From Bacillota bacterium (GTDB lineage Bacteria; Bacillota; Clostridia; Christensenellales; Borkfalkiaceae), in NCBI GenBank assembly GCA_003343805.1, contig QAKM01000023.1, positions 1 to 35,512 on the forward strand: a stretch of 35,512 nucleotides of DNA, read 5' to 3'. Under the pieces are notes generated by a model. That model worked only from the letters and a program-made list of their open reading frames with translations, was not told the origin of the DNA and did no database searches. Shown here one piece after another: positions 1 through 6,557 of this stretch (position 1 is the stretch's first letter; every line of letters starts with the position of its first letter). The position numbers were made by a program, and so were the translations under genes.

Positions 1-77
1 TGGTGCACCGTAAGAGATTCGAACTCCTGGCCTTCGGTTCCGTAGACCGACGCTATATCCAGCTTAGCTAACGGTGC
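1..77 (-). tRNA. tRNA-Arg (anticodon ACG)
   Basis: Read on the minus strand this folds as a full cloverleaf. The acceptor stem is GCACCGT/ACGGTGC, the D stem GCTA/TAGC, and the anticodon stem TCGGT/ACCGA with loop CTACGGA, giving anticodon ACG for arginine CGN codons. The T loop is TTCGAAT, the discriminator base is A, and CCA is encoded in the DNA. The window begins exactly at the last base of CCA. A consensus promoter lies 21 bases upstream of the mature 5' end. Confidence 0.96.
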
Positions 78-97
78 GCTTTTTCAAAAGCTCTCTT

Positions 98-126
98 ATT
101 ATAGACGCTTGCAAACTTTTTGTCAA
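98..126 (-). promoter_or_regulatory. Sigma-A promoter of tRNA-Arg
   Basis: On the minus strand there is a perfect -35 TTGACA (121-126) and a perfect -10 TATAAT (98-103) separated by exactly 17 bases. Transcription would start near 91, a few bases before the mature tRNA 5' end. Full consensus hexamers are typical of stable-RNA promoters. Confidence 0.92.
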
Positions 127-148
127 CGCTTTTTGCACCCGAAAAATA

Positions 149-328
149 CTTTCCACAGAAAAAATATTTCTGTGGATAAATATTGTGAGCAAGATCGTGT
201 TTTGGCGGTATGAGTGGGGGAAATTGTGGATAGATCCCCGAAATTGTGGATGGTTTGTGGATAACTTTGTGGAATTTGGATCGCTCGGGAAATTGTCTTT
301 TGGGTGGAAAACTGAACAATGTGGAAAA
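149..328 (+). other. DnaA-box-like cluster upstream of spoIIGA
   Basis: The DnaA box is TTWTCCACA, read here in its complement TGTGGAWAA. Exact matches lie at 171-179, 256-264 and 320-328. An 8/9 match lies at 225-233 and weaker 7/9 matches at 245-253 and, inverted, 149-157. A further TGTGGA core sits at 268-273. The five best sites all point the same way. AAATTGTGGAT recurs at 221 and 241, 20 bp apart. This density in 180 bp is far above chance. It could be part of a replication origin, a DnaA-titrating cluster, or DnaA control of the sigma-E operon. No dnaA, dnaN or rpmH gene is visible to decide between these. Confidence 0.7.
153..175. repeat. Perfect 9-bp inverted repeat overlapping a DnaA box
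   Basis: CCACAGAAA (153-161) and TTTCTGTGG (167-175) are perfect inverted arms around a 5-base A/T loop. The right arm runs into the exact DnaA box at 171-179, and the left arm holds an imperfect inverted box. With no long T-run on either side it is a poor terminator, so a protein-binding palindrome is more likely. Confidence 0.6.
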
Positions 329-546
329 AGTTGGACAGTTTCGGTTTGTTGGCATCTTTCGCGGTTTGTTTTGCAGCGTCTGTGCTGTCCGAAGGATCGG
401 GGCGGCCTCGGACAAATCTCGGCAAATTATCCGTGAAAGAACGCATTTCTTCCCGTCCGGTGCCGCTATACTGTATCTCACGAAACGCGGGAGGCGCAGA
501 GGATCGGGCGTGCGGCCGGCAGGCCGTTCTCTGTCGGGGAGGGTGG
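329..546. other. Non-coding stretch before spoIIGA
   Basis: An open frame continues upstream from spoIIGA to 319, but its product does not resemble SpoIIGA, and a good ribosome binding site sits at 536-543. I therefore treat this stretch as 5' flanking DNA. It contains a TATACT -10-like box at 467-472 without a convincing -35, and TCGGACAAA at 408-416, a 7/9 match to an inverted Spo0A box. In Bacillus subtilis the spoIIG promoter is activated by Spo0A at a poor -35 region. Here that is only a possibility. Confidence 0.4.
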
Positions 547-1416
547 ATGGTCGTCTACATCGAATATGCCTTTGCGGAAAATGCGCTTCTTGACGGGCTT
601 CTTCTGTATCTCTCCCTCAAGTGCGTCCGTCTCCGTGTGAGCGTTCCGCGCCTGCTCCTCGCTTCTGCCGCGGGCGGAGCGGAGAGCCTGCTCTTTCCCG
701 TCCTGTCGCTGCCCGTCTGGGCGGGGTATCTTGCCAAATTGCTTGGCGGCGTCCTGCTTGCGGTGCTGGGCTGTCCTTCGCGGAAGCTCGCGCCTCATGC
801 CGGGATGTGTGCCGTGTTCTTTTTTCTGACCTTCGCCCTCGGCGGGCTGCTCGCGGCCGTTTCCTCCTTTTTCGGTGCAGAGTTCGTCGAGGGGCGGGGG
901 TTTTGGGTGACCCGTTCGCCCGTCGTGTTCGTGCTCACGCTGGCAGGCTGCTTCGCGGCGGGGATAACGGCCTTCCTGAAGGTTTTCTTCCGCAGGAGGG
1001 CGGTCGCGCGGGCGTCCGTCGCCTGTGAGATCGAGGGCGTCCGGACGATACACTGCGATGCGCTGTATGACAGCGGCAACTTGCTCTGTTTCCGCGGGGA
1101 GCCCGTCTCGCTCCTGACGCCCGTCGCCGCGCTGGCGCTCTTCCGCGGGGCGGCAAAGCCGGTGGGGCGTCTGACGATGCACACGGCGGGCGGGGAGAAA
1201 ACATCCCCCGTCTTCCGGGCAAAGCGGCTCACGGCGGGGGAGAAAACGTGGGAGGGAGCGCTGTTTGCGGTGGGGGAGATCGGCATCCCCGGCCATCCCG
1301 TGCTTCTGAATGCCGATCTTTGGGAGGGTGTCCATGCAGATCCTTGTCGTTCTGAAAAGCTGGCTGCAAAAGATAAGGGGGACGGAGAACGTCATCCACT
1401 TTTTAAGCGGGAGTGA
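547..1416 (+). CDS. spoIIGA: SpoIIGA, membrane aspartic protease that processes pro-sigma-E
   Basis: The protein has 289 residues with several hydrophobic membrane helices in the N-terminal half (roughly residues 10-30, 42-76, 86-110 and 123-148) and a soluble C-terminal protease domain. The catalytic aspartate is in the DSGN motif (D175), matching D183 of B. subtilis SpoIIGA. The start [17 protein letters not shown] matches the family N terminus. ATG 547 was chosen because GGGGAGGG lies just upstream, though with only about 4 bases of spacing. In the family this protease acts at the sporulation septum and cleaves the prosequence of sigma-E. Its last 83 bases overlap sigE, an unusually long overlap. 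The sequence is diverged, but gene order and motif make the call firm. Confidence 0.9.
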   Translation: MVVYIEYAFAENALLDGLLLYLSLKCVRLRVSVPRLLLASAAGGAESLLFPVLSLPVWAGYLAKLLGGVLLAVLGCPSRKLAPHAGMCAVFFFLTFALGGLLAAVSSFFGAEFVEGRGFWVTRSPVVFVLTLAGCFAAGITAFLKVFFRRRAVARASVACEIEGVRTIHCDALYDSGNLLCFRGEPVSLLTPVAALALFRGAAKPVGRLTMHTAGGEKTSPVFRAKRLTAGEKTWEGALFAVGEIGIPGHPVLLNADLWEGVHADPCRSEKLAAKDKGDGERHPLFKRE

Positions 1417-2044
1417 GGCGCTCCCCCTGCCCTATTCGGGGGAAGAGGAGGCAGAGATGCTGCGCCGCCTGGAATCGGGCGAGGAGGCAGAACAGGTCAA
1501 AGCACAGCTCATCGAGCACAATCTGCGGCTCGTCGTCTACATCTCGCACAAGTTCGAGAACACGGGCGTCGACCAGGACGACCTCATCTCCATCGGCACC
1601 ATCGGGCTCATCAAGGCAATCAATTCCTTTCGCTCGGATAAGAACATCAAGCTCGCGACGTATGCCTCGCGCTGCATCGAGAACGAGATCCTGATGTATC
1701 TGAGGCGCACGTCCAAGCTCAAGAGCGAAGTTTCCTTCGACGAGCCGCTCAACACCGACTTCGAGGGCAACGAACTGCTTCTTTCGGACATTCTGGGGAC
1801 GGACAGCGACGCCGTGTACGGGAGCGTCGAGAGCGGCGTGGAAAAGGAACTGTTGAAGGAGGCGCTGTCGCACCTTTCCGAACGCGAGCGCCGCATCATG
1901 GACCTTCGCTTCGGGCTTTCGGGCGGCGAGGAGATGACGCAGAAGGATGTAGCGGACGAGCTGGGCATTTCGCAGAGTTATATCTCCCGCCTGGAAAAGC
2001 GCATCATCGAACGGCTCAAAAAGGAGATCGGCAAGCTGGTGTAG
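1334..2044 (+). CDS. sigE: Pro-sigma-E, mother-cell sporulation sigma factor
   Basis: The 236-residue protein has sigma-70 region 2 ([45 protein letters not shown]) and region 4 with a helix-turn-helix ([21 protein letters not shown]), nearly identical to B. subtilis SigE. About 22 residues precede the conserved GSEALP block, so the protein is probably made as a precursor. By alignment, cleavage would fall between H22 and F23. ATG 1334 follows GGGAGG with 6-base spacing. The alternative ATG at 1310 has no such site. It is co-transcribed with and overlaps spoIIGA. Sigma-E directs early mother-cell gene expression. sigG, often the next gene in relatives, is absent here. Confidence 0.97.
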   Translation: MQILVVLKSWLQKIRGTENVIHFLSGSEALPLPYSGEEEAEMLRRLESGEEAEQVKAQLIEHNLRLVVYISHKFENTGVDQDDLISIGTIGLIKAINSFRSDKNIKLATYASRCIENEILMYLRRTSKLKSEVSFDEPLNTDFEGNELLLSDILGTDSDAVYGSVESGVEKELLKEALSHLSERERRIMDLRFGLSGGEEMTQKDVADELGISQSYISRLEKRIIERLKKEIGKLV

Positions 2045-2067
2045 AGAAAAAGTTTTTGAAAAAGTGC

Positions 2068-2096
2068 TTGACATTTTTGTCCGCATTTGCTATCAT
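2068..2096 (+). promoter_or_regulatory. Sigma-A promoter for the ABC-F leader
   Basis: A perfect -35 TTGACA (2068-2073), a 17-base spacer and TATCAT (2091-2096) put the start near 2103. The A/T-rich element GAAAAAGTTTTTG at 2046-2058 may act as an UP element. It recurs upstream of the promoter at 9409. Confidence 0.85.
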
Positions 2097-2102
2097 ACGA
2101 CC

Positions 2103-2277
2103 ATCAACATCCGAGGTGACAAGGAGTGCGTTCTATTTCTTGCTGAACAATCTATGGGGCTTGCGCGGGTCCTTTTGCGCGGCCTTTTTGGCAAGAAAGT
2201 ACGATCGCATACGATAAAAAATACCTTAAGCACTATCTTTAGGGCTGCGAGATCGCTTTCTCGCAGCCCTTTTTATT
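2103..2277 (+). promoter_or_regulatory. Structured leader RNA, probable attenuator of the ABC-F gene
   Basis: About 175 bases are transcribed before a strong terminator that ends 13 bases before the ABC-F start codon. TTTCTTGC (2136-2143) can pair with GCAAGAAA (2191-2198). Within the enclosed stretch CTTGCG and TCCT (2160-2174) can pair with the 5' half of the terminator (TGCGAG and AGGG), suggesting a competing antiterminator. A 25-codon frame starting TTG 2140 and ending 2217 runs through this region but lacks a well-spaced ribosome binding site, so a leader peptide is only possible. Leader attenuation induced by ribosome-targeting antibiotics is known for several ABC-F resistance genes. 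Confidence 0.6.
2241..2277 (+). terminator. Intrinsic terminator inside the ABC-F leader
   Basis: A perfect 12-bp stem AGGGCTGCGAGA/TCTCGCAGCCCT (2241-2252 and 2259-2270) with a 6-base loop is followed by TTTTTATTT. The ABC-F ribosome binding site (GGGAGG) comes immediately afterwards, so the gene is expressed only by read-through or antitermination from the promoter at 2068. Confidence 0.9.
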
Positions 2278-2290
2278 TCGGGAGGAAACA

Positions 2291-3769
2291 ATGTCTGTCA
2301 TCAAAATAGAAGATCTGACGTTCTCCTATCCTTCGGGAACGGAAAACGTGTTTGAACATGTCAGCTTTCAACTGGATTCCGATTGGAAGCTGGGCTTTAT
2401 CGGCCGCAACGGCAGGGGCAAGACCACTCTTTTGAAGCTCCTTGAAGGAAGGTATCCATACAGCGGGAAGATCGTCTCTTCCGTCTCCTTCCGCTATTTT
2501 CCCTATACTGTAAGGGATAAGGGAAAAAATACCGACGAGGTGCTGGCGGAAGTGAGCCCCGATGTGGAAGAGTGGCGGCGCCTTCGCGAGCTCTCCCTTC
2601 TCGGCGTCGACGAAAACTGTTTAAAGAGGCCGTTTGAAACGCTCTCCAACGGCGAGCAGACCAAAGTGCTGCTCGCGGCACTCTTCTGCAGTGGGGAGCA
2701 GTTTCTGCTCATCGACGAGCCGACCAACCATCTCGACCTTCGGGCGCGCGAACAGGTCTCTTCCTATCTCAACAAAAAGAAGGGGTTTATCGTCGTCTCG
2801 CACGACCGCAGCTTTTTGGACGGCTGCATCGACCATGTGCTTTCGCTCAACCGCGCGGGGATCGAGGTGTGCGGTGGGAACTGTACTTCCTATTTGCAGA
2901 ACTTCGCGCAGCAGCAGGAGCGGGAGCGGCGGCAGAACGACAAACTGCAGGGGGAGATCCGCCGCTTACAGGAGTCGAAGAGCCGCACGGCGGGCTGGGC
3001 GGATGCCGTGGAGAAGTCCAAATACGGGACGCTCAATTCGGGCCTGAAGGCGGACAGAGGGTATGTCGGGCATCAGTCCGCCAAGATGATGAAGCGTGCC
3101 AAGGCCATCGAACAGCGGCAGGAGCGGGCGATCGAGCAAAAGTCGGCGCTCCTGAAAAACACCGAAGTGGACAGCCCGCTCAAACTCATGCCGCTTTCCT
3201 ATCGCTCGGAGCGGCTCGTGAGCGTTTCGGACGTCGTGCCCTATTACGGGGAACGCGCCGTGTGTGCGCCGCTTTCCTTTACCGTCGGGCGGGGGGAGCG
3301 CATCGCCCTCGAGGGCAGAAACGGCTGCGGCAAGAGCAGCATCTTAAAGCTCCTGTGCGGAGAGGACATCGCCCATACGGGGAGGGTGGAGAAGGGCTCG
3401 GGGCTCATCATCTCCTATGTGCCGCAGGGGATCGCTCACCTCAAAGGCTCGCTCCATGCGTTTGCGGCGGAGAAGGGCATCGAAAAAAGCCTCTTCTTTG
3501 CCATCCTCCACAAGATGGGGCTAAGGGACGAGCACTTCGACGCCGAACTTTCCTCGCTCTCGGACGGGCAGAAGAAGAAAGTGCTGCTCGCGGGGAGCCT
3601 CAGCGAGCGGGCGCACCTCTACATCTGGGACGAGCCGCTCAATTTCATCGACCTTCTCTCGCGCATCCAAATCGAAGAACTCATCGAAGAATTTCAGCCG
3701 ACCATGCTCTTTGTCGAGCACGACAAGGCGTTTACCGGGCATATCGCAACGCGCGTCGTCCGGATGTGA
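2291..3769 (+). CDS. ABC-F ribosomal protection protein, Lsa/CplR type
   Basis: The 492-residue protein has two ATPase domains and no membrane segments. Domain 1 has Walker A GRNGRGKT (38-45), signature LSNGEQTK and Walker B LLIDEPTNHLDL. Domain 2 has GRNGCGKSS, LSDGQKKK and LYIWDEPLNFIDL. A charged interdomain linker holds the helix that reaches into the ribosome in this family. The WKLGFIGRNGRGKTTLL block and the IWDEPLN Walker B variant match Lsa(A)-like proteins, which displace lincosamides, pleuromutilins and streptogramin A from the peptidyl transferase centre. GGGAGGA precedes ATG 2291. The upstream terminator suggests inducible expression. Drug spectrum cannot be read from sequence, and a housekeeping ABC-F role is less likely. 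Confidence 0.85.
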   Translation: MSVIKIEDLTFSYPSGTENVFEHVSFQLDSDWKLGFIGRNGRGKTTLLKLLEGRYPYSGKIVSSVSFRYFPYTVRDKGKNTDEVLAEVSPDVEEWRRLRELSLLGVDENCLKRPFETLSNGEQTKVLLAALFCSGEQFLLIDEPTNHLDLRAREQVSSYLNKKKGFIVVSHDRSFLDGCIDHVLSLNRAGIEVCGGNCTSYLQNFAQQQERERRQNDKLQGEIRRLQESKSRTAGWADAVEKSKYGTLNSGLKADRGYVGHQSAKMMKRAKAIEQRQERAIEQKSALLKNTEVDSPLKLMPLSYRSERLVSVSDVVPYYGERAVCAPLSFTVGRGERIALEGRNGCGKSSILKLLCGEDIAHTGRVEKGSGLIISYVPQGIAHLKGSLHAFAAEKGIEKSLFFAILHKMGLRDEHFDAELSSLSDGQKKKVLLAGSLSERAHLYIWDEPLNFIDLLSRIQIEELIEEFQPTMLFVEHDKAFTGHIATRVVRM

Positions 3770-3860
3770 GCGCGCGGGGACAGGGCGGCCGGATGGGATG
3801 CAGTGAGGCGGCGCAGACAAAATTTTCCGAGACTTTTTGCCGAAACGCGCGCAAAATCAA

Positions 3861-3889
3861 TTGCCTTTTTTGCAGGAATATGATATGAT
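3861..3889 (+). promoter_or_regulatory. Promoter of tRNA-Ser
   Basis: TTGCCT (3861-3866), a 17-base spacer and TATGAT (3884-3889) place the start near 3896, five bases before the mature tRNA. Confidence 0.8.
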
Positions 3890-3900
3890 TACATGGCTTT

Positions 3901-3991
3901 GCAGAGATGTCTGAGTGGTTTAAGGAGCACGATTGGAAATCGTGTGACGGGGGTGACTCGTCCGGAGGTTCGAATCCTCTTCTCTGCGCCA
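3901..3991 (+). tRNA. tRNA-Ser (anticodon GGA)
   Basis: This 91-base class II tRNA has acceptor stem GCAGAGA/TCTCTGC and anticodon stem CACGA/TCGTG with loop TTGGAAA, giving anticodon GGA for UCC/UCU. It has the long variable arm of serine tRNAs, T loop TTCGAAT, discriminator G and encoded CCA. It has its own promoter and is followed by a terminator. Confidence 0.97.
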
Positions 3992-3999
3992 CGGAATAG

Positions 4000-4022
4000 G
4001 CCCGCCTACGGCGGGCTTTTTT
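4000..4022 (+). terminator. Intrinsic terminator after tRNA-Ser
   Basis: The perfect 7-bp stem GCCCGCC/GGCGGGC with loop TAC is followed by six T residues. It also terminates any read-through from the ABC-F gene. Confidence 0.92.
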
Positions 4023-4076
4023 CGTGCAGCAGGGCGACGGACGCGATTGGGGCAGAAATCAAGTAAAATCATGTCA

Positions 4077-4113
4077 AAAAGCGGAAAAATTTGATATACG
4101 GCTTCCCGCTTTT
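4077..4113. repeat. 8-bp inverted repeat upstream of the sugar operon
   Basis: AAAAGCGG (4077-4084) and CCGCTTTT (4106-4113) are inverted arms around 21 bases that include TTGATA. They lie about 60 bases upstream of the operon's -35. This could be an operator for a sugar-responsive regulator or an upstream hairpin. Nothing else in the sequence decides. Confidence 0.35.
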
Positions 4114-4173
4114 ATGGTATCATCTTGGGGGAAAGAGAATGCGCGGACTTGCACTCAATTTTGCCCGACCCCC

Positions 4174-4202
4174 TTGACCGCACCGCGATTATAGTGTAAA
4201 AT
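4174..4202 (+). promoter_or_regulatory. Promoter of the sugar-catabolism operon
   Basis: TTGACC (4174-4179), a 17-base spacer and TAAAAT (4197-4202) place the start near 4209 and leave a leader of about 60 bases. AGGAGG (4255-4260) is spaced 9 bases from ATG 4270. I see no other gene in the 4023-4269 gap. Confidence 0.8.
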
Positions 4203-4269
4203 AGGGGAAAGGACAGCGCCGAGGCGTTCCCTTCCAAACCATTGCGAATTTAACAGGAGGATCACTATC

Positions 4270-5763
4270 ATGCAAAACATTCCCAAGATGAAGGTCGGCA
4301 TCGTGGCTGTGAGCCGCGACTGCTTTCCCGAGAGTCTTTCCGTGAACCGCCGCAAGGCGCTTGTCGAAGCGTACGAGAAAAAGTACGGCAAGGGCGACAT
4401 TTACGAGTGCCCCGTGTGCATCGTCGAGAGCGAGATCCAGATGAAAGAGGCGCTTGCAGATCTCGAAAAAGAGGGCTGCAACGCGCTCTGCGTGTATCTG
4501 GGGAACTTCGGGCCGGAGATCTCCGAGACCATGCTCGCCAAGGAATATGCCCAGCGCATGAACGCGCCCGTCATGTTCTGCGCGGCGGCAGAGGAGAACA
4601 TCCCCACGCTCGCAGATTCCCGCGGCGATGCCTACTGCGGGATGCTCAATGCAAGCTATAACTTAAAGCTGCGCGGCGTGCAGGCTTACATCCCCGAATA
4701 CCCCGTGGGCGATGCCGAGGAGTGCGCGGACATGATCCACGCCTTCCTTCCCATCGCGCGCGCAGTGTATGCGGTCAAGCGCTTGAAGCTCATCACCTTC
4801 GGGCCTCGTCCCATGAACTTCCTTGCCTGCAACGCGCCCATCCAGCAGCTCTATAACCTGGGTGTCGAGGTGGAGGAGAACAGCGAGCTCGACCTCTTCG
4901 AGGCCTTTCACAAGCACGCAGGCGATGCCCGCATCCCCGAAGTCGTTGCCGATATGGAGAAGGAGCTCGGCGCGGGCAACAAGAAGCCCGAGATCCTCAA
5001 TAAACTCGCGCAGTACGAGCTCACCCTTCTCGATTGGGTGGAGGCGCATAAGGGCAGCCGCGAGTATGTTGCGATCGCCGGCAAGTGCTGGCCCGCCTTC
5101 CAGACGCAGTTCGGCTTCGTTCCCTGCTATGTGAACAGCCGCCTGACGGGCAGGGGCATCCCCGTGTCCTGCGAGGTGGACATCTATGGCGCGCTTTCCG
5201 AGTTCATCGGCACGGTCGTTTCTGAGGATGCGGTGACGCTCCTCGACATCAACAACACGGTGCCCAAGGATCTCTACAACGAGGGCATCGCGGGCAAGTA
5301 CGACTACAAGCTCACCGATACCTTCATGGGCTTCCACTGCGGCAACACCTGCGCGGGGAAGATCTGCAAGCCCGAGATGCGCTATCAGAAGATCATGGCG
5401 CGCTCGCTTCCCGTGGAGGTGACGAACGGCACGCTCGAGGGCGACATCATCCCCGGCGAGATCACCTTCTTCCGCCTGCAGTCGACGGCAGACAACAAGC
5501 TGCGCGCCTACGTTGCAGAGGGCGAAGTGCTGCCCGTTCCCACCCATTCCTTCGGCTCCATCGGCATCTTTGCCATCCGCGAGATGAAGCGCTTCTATCG
5601 CCATGTGCTCATCGAGGGCGGGTTCCCTCATCACGGCGCAGTCGCGTTCGGCCACTTCGGCAAAGCGCTCTTCGAGGTGTTCAAGTACTTCGGCGTGCCG
5701 GAGATCGGGTTCAATCAGCCCGCAGGTGTGCTGTATAAGACGGAAAATCCTTTCGAGGCGTAA
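4270..5763 (+). CDS. L-fucose/L-arabinose isomerase family sugar isomerase
   Basis: The 497-residue protein resembles the L-fucose isomerase superfamily in the FGPRPMNFLACNAP block, in TGRGIPVSCEVDIYGALSE, and in the C-terminal fucose-isomerase fold with PHHGAVAFGHFGKAL. Candidate metal ligands are E302 (in CEVD), D326 (in LLDINN) and H454 or H455, corresponding to the Glu/Asp/His manganese site of FucI. Family members interconvert aldoses and ketoses such as L-fucose/L-fuculose and D-arabinose/D-ribulose. The substrate here is unknown. The operon's kinase is a xylulokinase, so the ketose made or consumed may be a pentulose. It is cytoplasmic, first in its operon, with a strong ribosome binding site. 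Confidence 0.8.
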   Translation: MQNIPKMKVGIVAVSRDCFPESLSVNRRKALVEAYEKKYGKGDIYECPVCIVESEIQMKEALADLEKEGCNALCVYLGNFGPEISETMLAKEYAQRMNAPVMFCAAAEENIPTLADSRGDAYCGMLNASYNLKLRGVQAYIPEYPVGDAEECADMIHAFLPIARAVYAVKRLKLITFGPRPMNFLACNAPIQQLYNLGVEVEENSELDLFEAFHKHAGDARIPEVVADMEKELGAGNKKPEILNKLAQYELTLLDWVEAHKGSREYVAIAGKCWPAFQTQFGFVPCYVNSRLTGRGIPVSCEVDIYGALSEFIGTVVSEDAVTLLDINNTVPKDLYNEGIAGKYDYKLTDTFMGFHCGNTCAGKICKPEMRYQKIMARSLPVEVTNGTLEGDIIPGEITFFRLQSTADNKLRAYVAEGEVLPVPTHSFGSIGIFAIREMKRFYRHVLIEGGFPHHGAVAFGHFGKALFEVFKYFGVPEIGFNQPAGVLYKTENPFEA

Positions 5764-5765
5764 CG

Positions 5766-6371
5766 ATGTTCGACGCACGCACGATGGAGTGGACGCGTCC
5801 GCCCCAAAAGGCGCAGGTGACAAAGAGCCGCGTCTTGTTTGAGACAGAGCCGCACACCGACCTATGGCAGCGGACGTACTATCACTTCCGCAACGACAGC
5901 GCGCCCGTCCTGCAGTTTAAGACGTGTGAGAAGTTCTTTTCCTTCACGGTGAAGGTGCAGTTCGACTACCGCCGCCGCTTCGATCAGGCGGGCGTCGCGC
6001 TGTATCTTGGCAGCGACAGCTGGCTCAAGGGGTCTATCGAGTACGAAGACGGGCGTATCTGCCGCCTGGGGGCGGTCGTCACCAACCGCGGCTATTCCGA
6101 CTGGAGCTCGACGGACATTTCGCCCGTCAGGGAGATGTGGTTCCGCCTCAGCCGCAGGGAGGACGATTTCTGCATCGAAAATTCCGAGGACGGCGTTATA
6201 TTTCATCAGATGCGCATTGCGCATATGTTCGACCTTCCCGAGGAGATCAGTCTCGGCATTTACGCGTGCAGCCCCGAGGAGTCCTCGTTTGAAGCGGTCT
6301 TTACCGACCTGCAGCTCACCGAGTGCAAGTGGCGCGCCCACGACGGTCAGCCGCCCGACGCGGAGGCATAA
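5766..6371 (+). CDS. DUF1349 concanavalin-A-like protein
   Basis: The 201-residue soluble protein has no signal peptide. The order of blocks (tryptophan-rich start, FSFTVKVQFDYRRRFDQAGVALYLG, WLKGSIEYEDG, LGAVVTNRGYSDWS, WFRLSRREDDFCIENSEDG, ISLGIYACSP) is that of DUF1349 proteins, a beta-sandwich family often found beside carbohydrate genes, with no settled activity. It starts 2 bases after the isomerase stop, so the two are translationally coupled. A sugar- or glycan-related role is inferred only from position. Confidence 0.8.
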   Translation: MFDARTMEWTRPPQKAQVTKSRVLFETEPHTDLWQRTYYHFRNDSAPVLQFKTCEKFFSFTVKVQFDYRRRFDQAGVALYLGSDSWLKGSIEYEDGRICRLGAVVTNRGYSDWSSTDISPVREMWFRLSRREDDFCIENSEDGVIFHQMRIAHMFDLPEEISLGIYACSPEESSFEAVFTDLQLTECKWRAHDGQPPDAEA

Positions 6372-6381
6372 AGGGCTTTTT

Positions 6382-6540
6382 ATGAAATTGAACGATAAGC
6401 ATCGCATCGTGTTTGCGGGCGATCCCGCGACGGATGCGGGGAAGAATACGACCCCCGATCTGCTCGGATACGGGTACATTCGCCTCGCTTACGTCGCGCT
6501 CCGCCAAAAGGAAAAGGGACGCGCGGCGATGCTCGAATAA
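6382..6540 (+). pseudogene. Stub of an SGNH/GDSL esterase, catalytic serine lost
   Basis: The 52-codon frame reads MKLNDKHRIVFAGD, then PATDAG, then TPDLLGYGYIRLAYVALR, and stops. This is the N terminus of SGNH/GDSL hydrolases, whose block I is FAGDSxTDxG followed by LGNGYVRLV. The catalytic serine is replaced by proline (residue 15) and about 150 downstream residues are missing, with xylB starting 17 bases later. The rest of the enzyme is not visible in other frames nearby. It is probably a deletion remnant of an acetyl-xylan-type esterase that once belonged to this operon. A small translated protein cannot be excluded. Confidence 0.7.
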
Positions 6541-6557
6541 CAAACGGAGTTTCTTGC

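Noticed and set aside
467..472. Stand-alone -10 box as the spoIIGA promoter
   Set aside because: No acceptable -35 is found at 16-18 or 22 bases, and the nearby Spo0A-box match is only 7/9, so it is noted as a possibility but not annotated as a promoter.
319..546. N-terminal extension of the spoIIGA frame by 76 codons
   Set aside because: The extension does not resemble SpoIIGA, overlaps a DnaA-box-like site, and a strong ribosome binding site precedes ATG 547, which begins with the family N terminus.
2064..2309. 81-codon frame across the ABC-F leader
   Set aside because: It begins inside the promoter, reads through the terminator stem and runs into the ABC-F gene in another frame. It has no recognisable product.
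4091..4123. TTGATA...TATCAT as a second promoter for the sugar operon
   Set aside because: The spacer is 21 bases, too long for sigma-A. The 17-base-spaced promoter at 4174-4202 is better and nearer.
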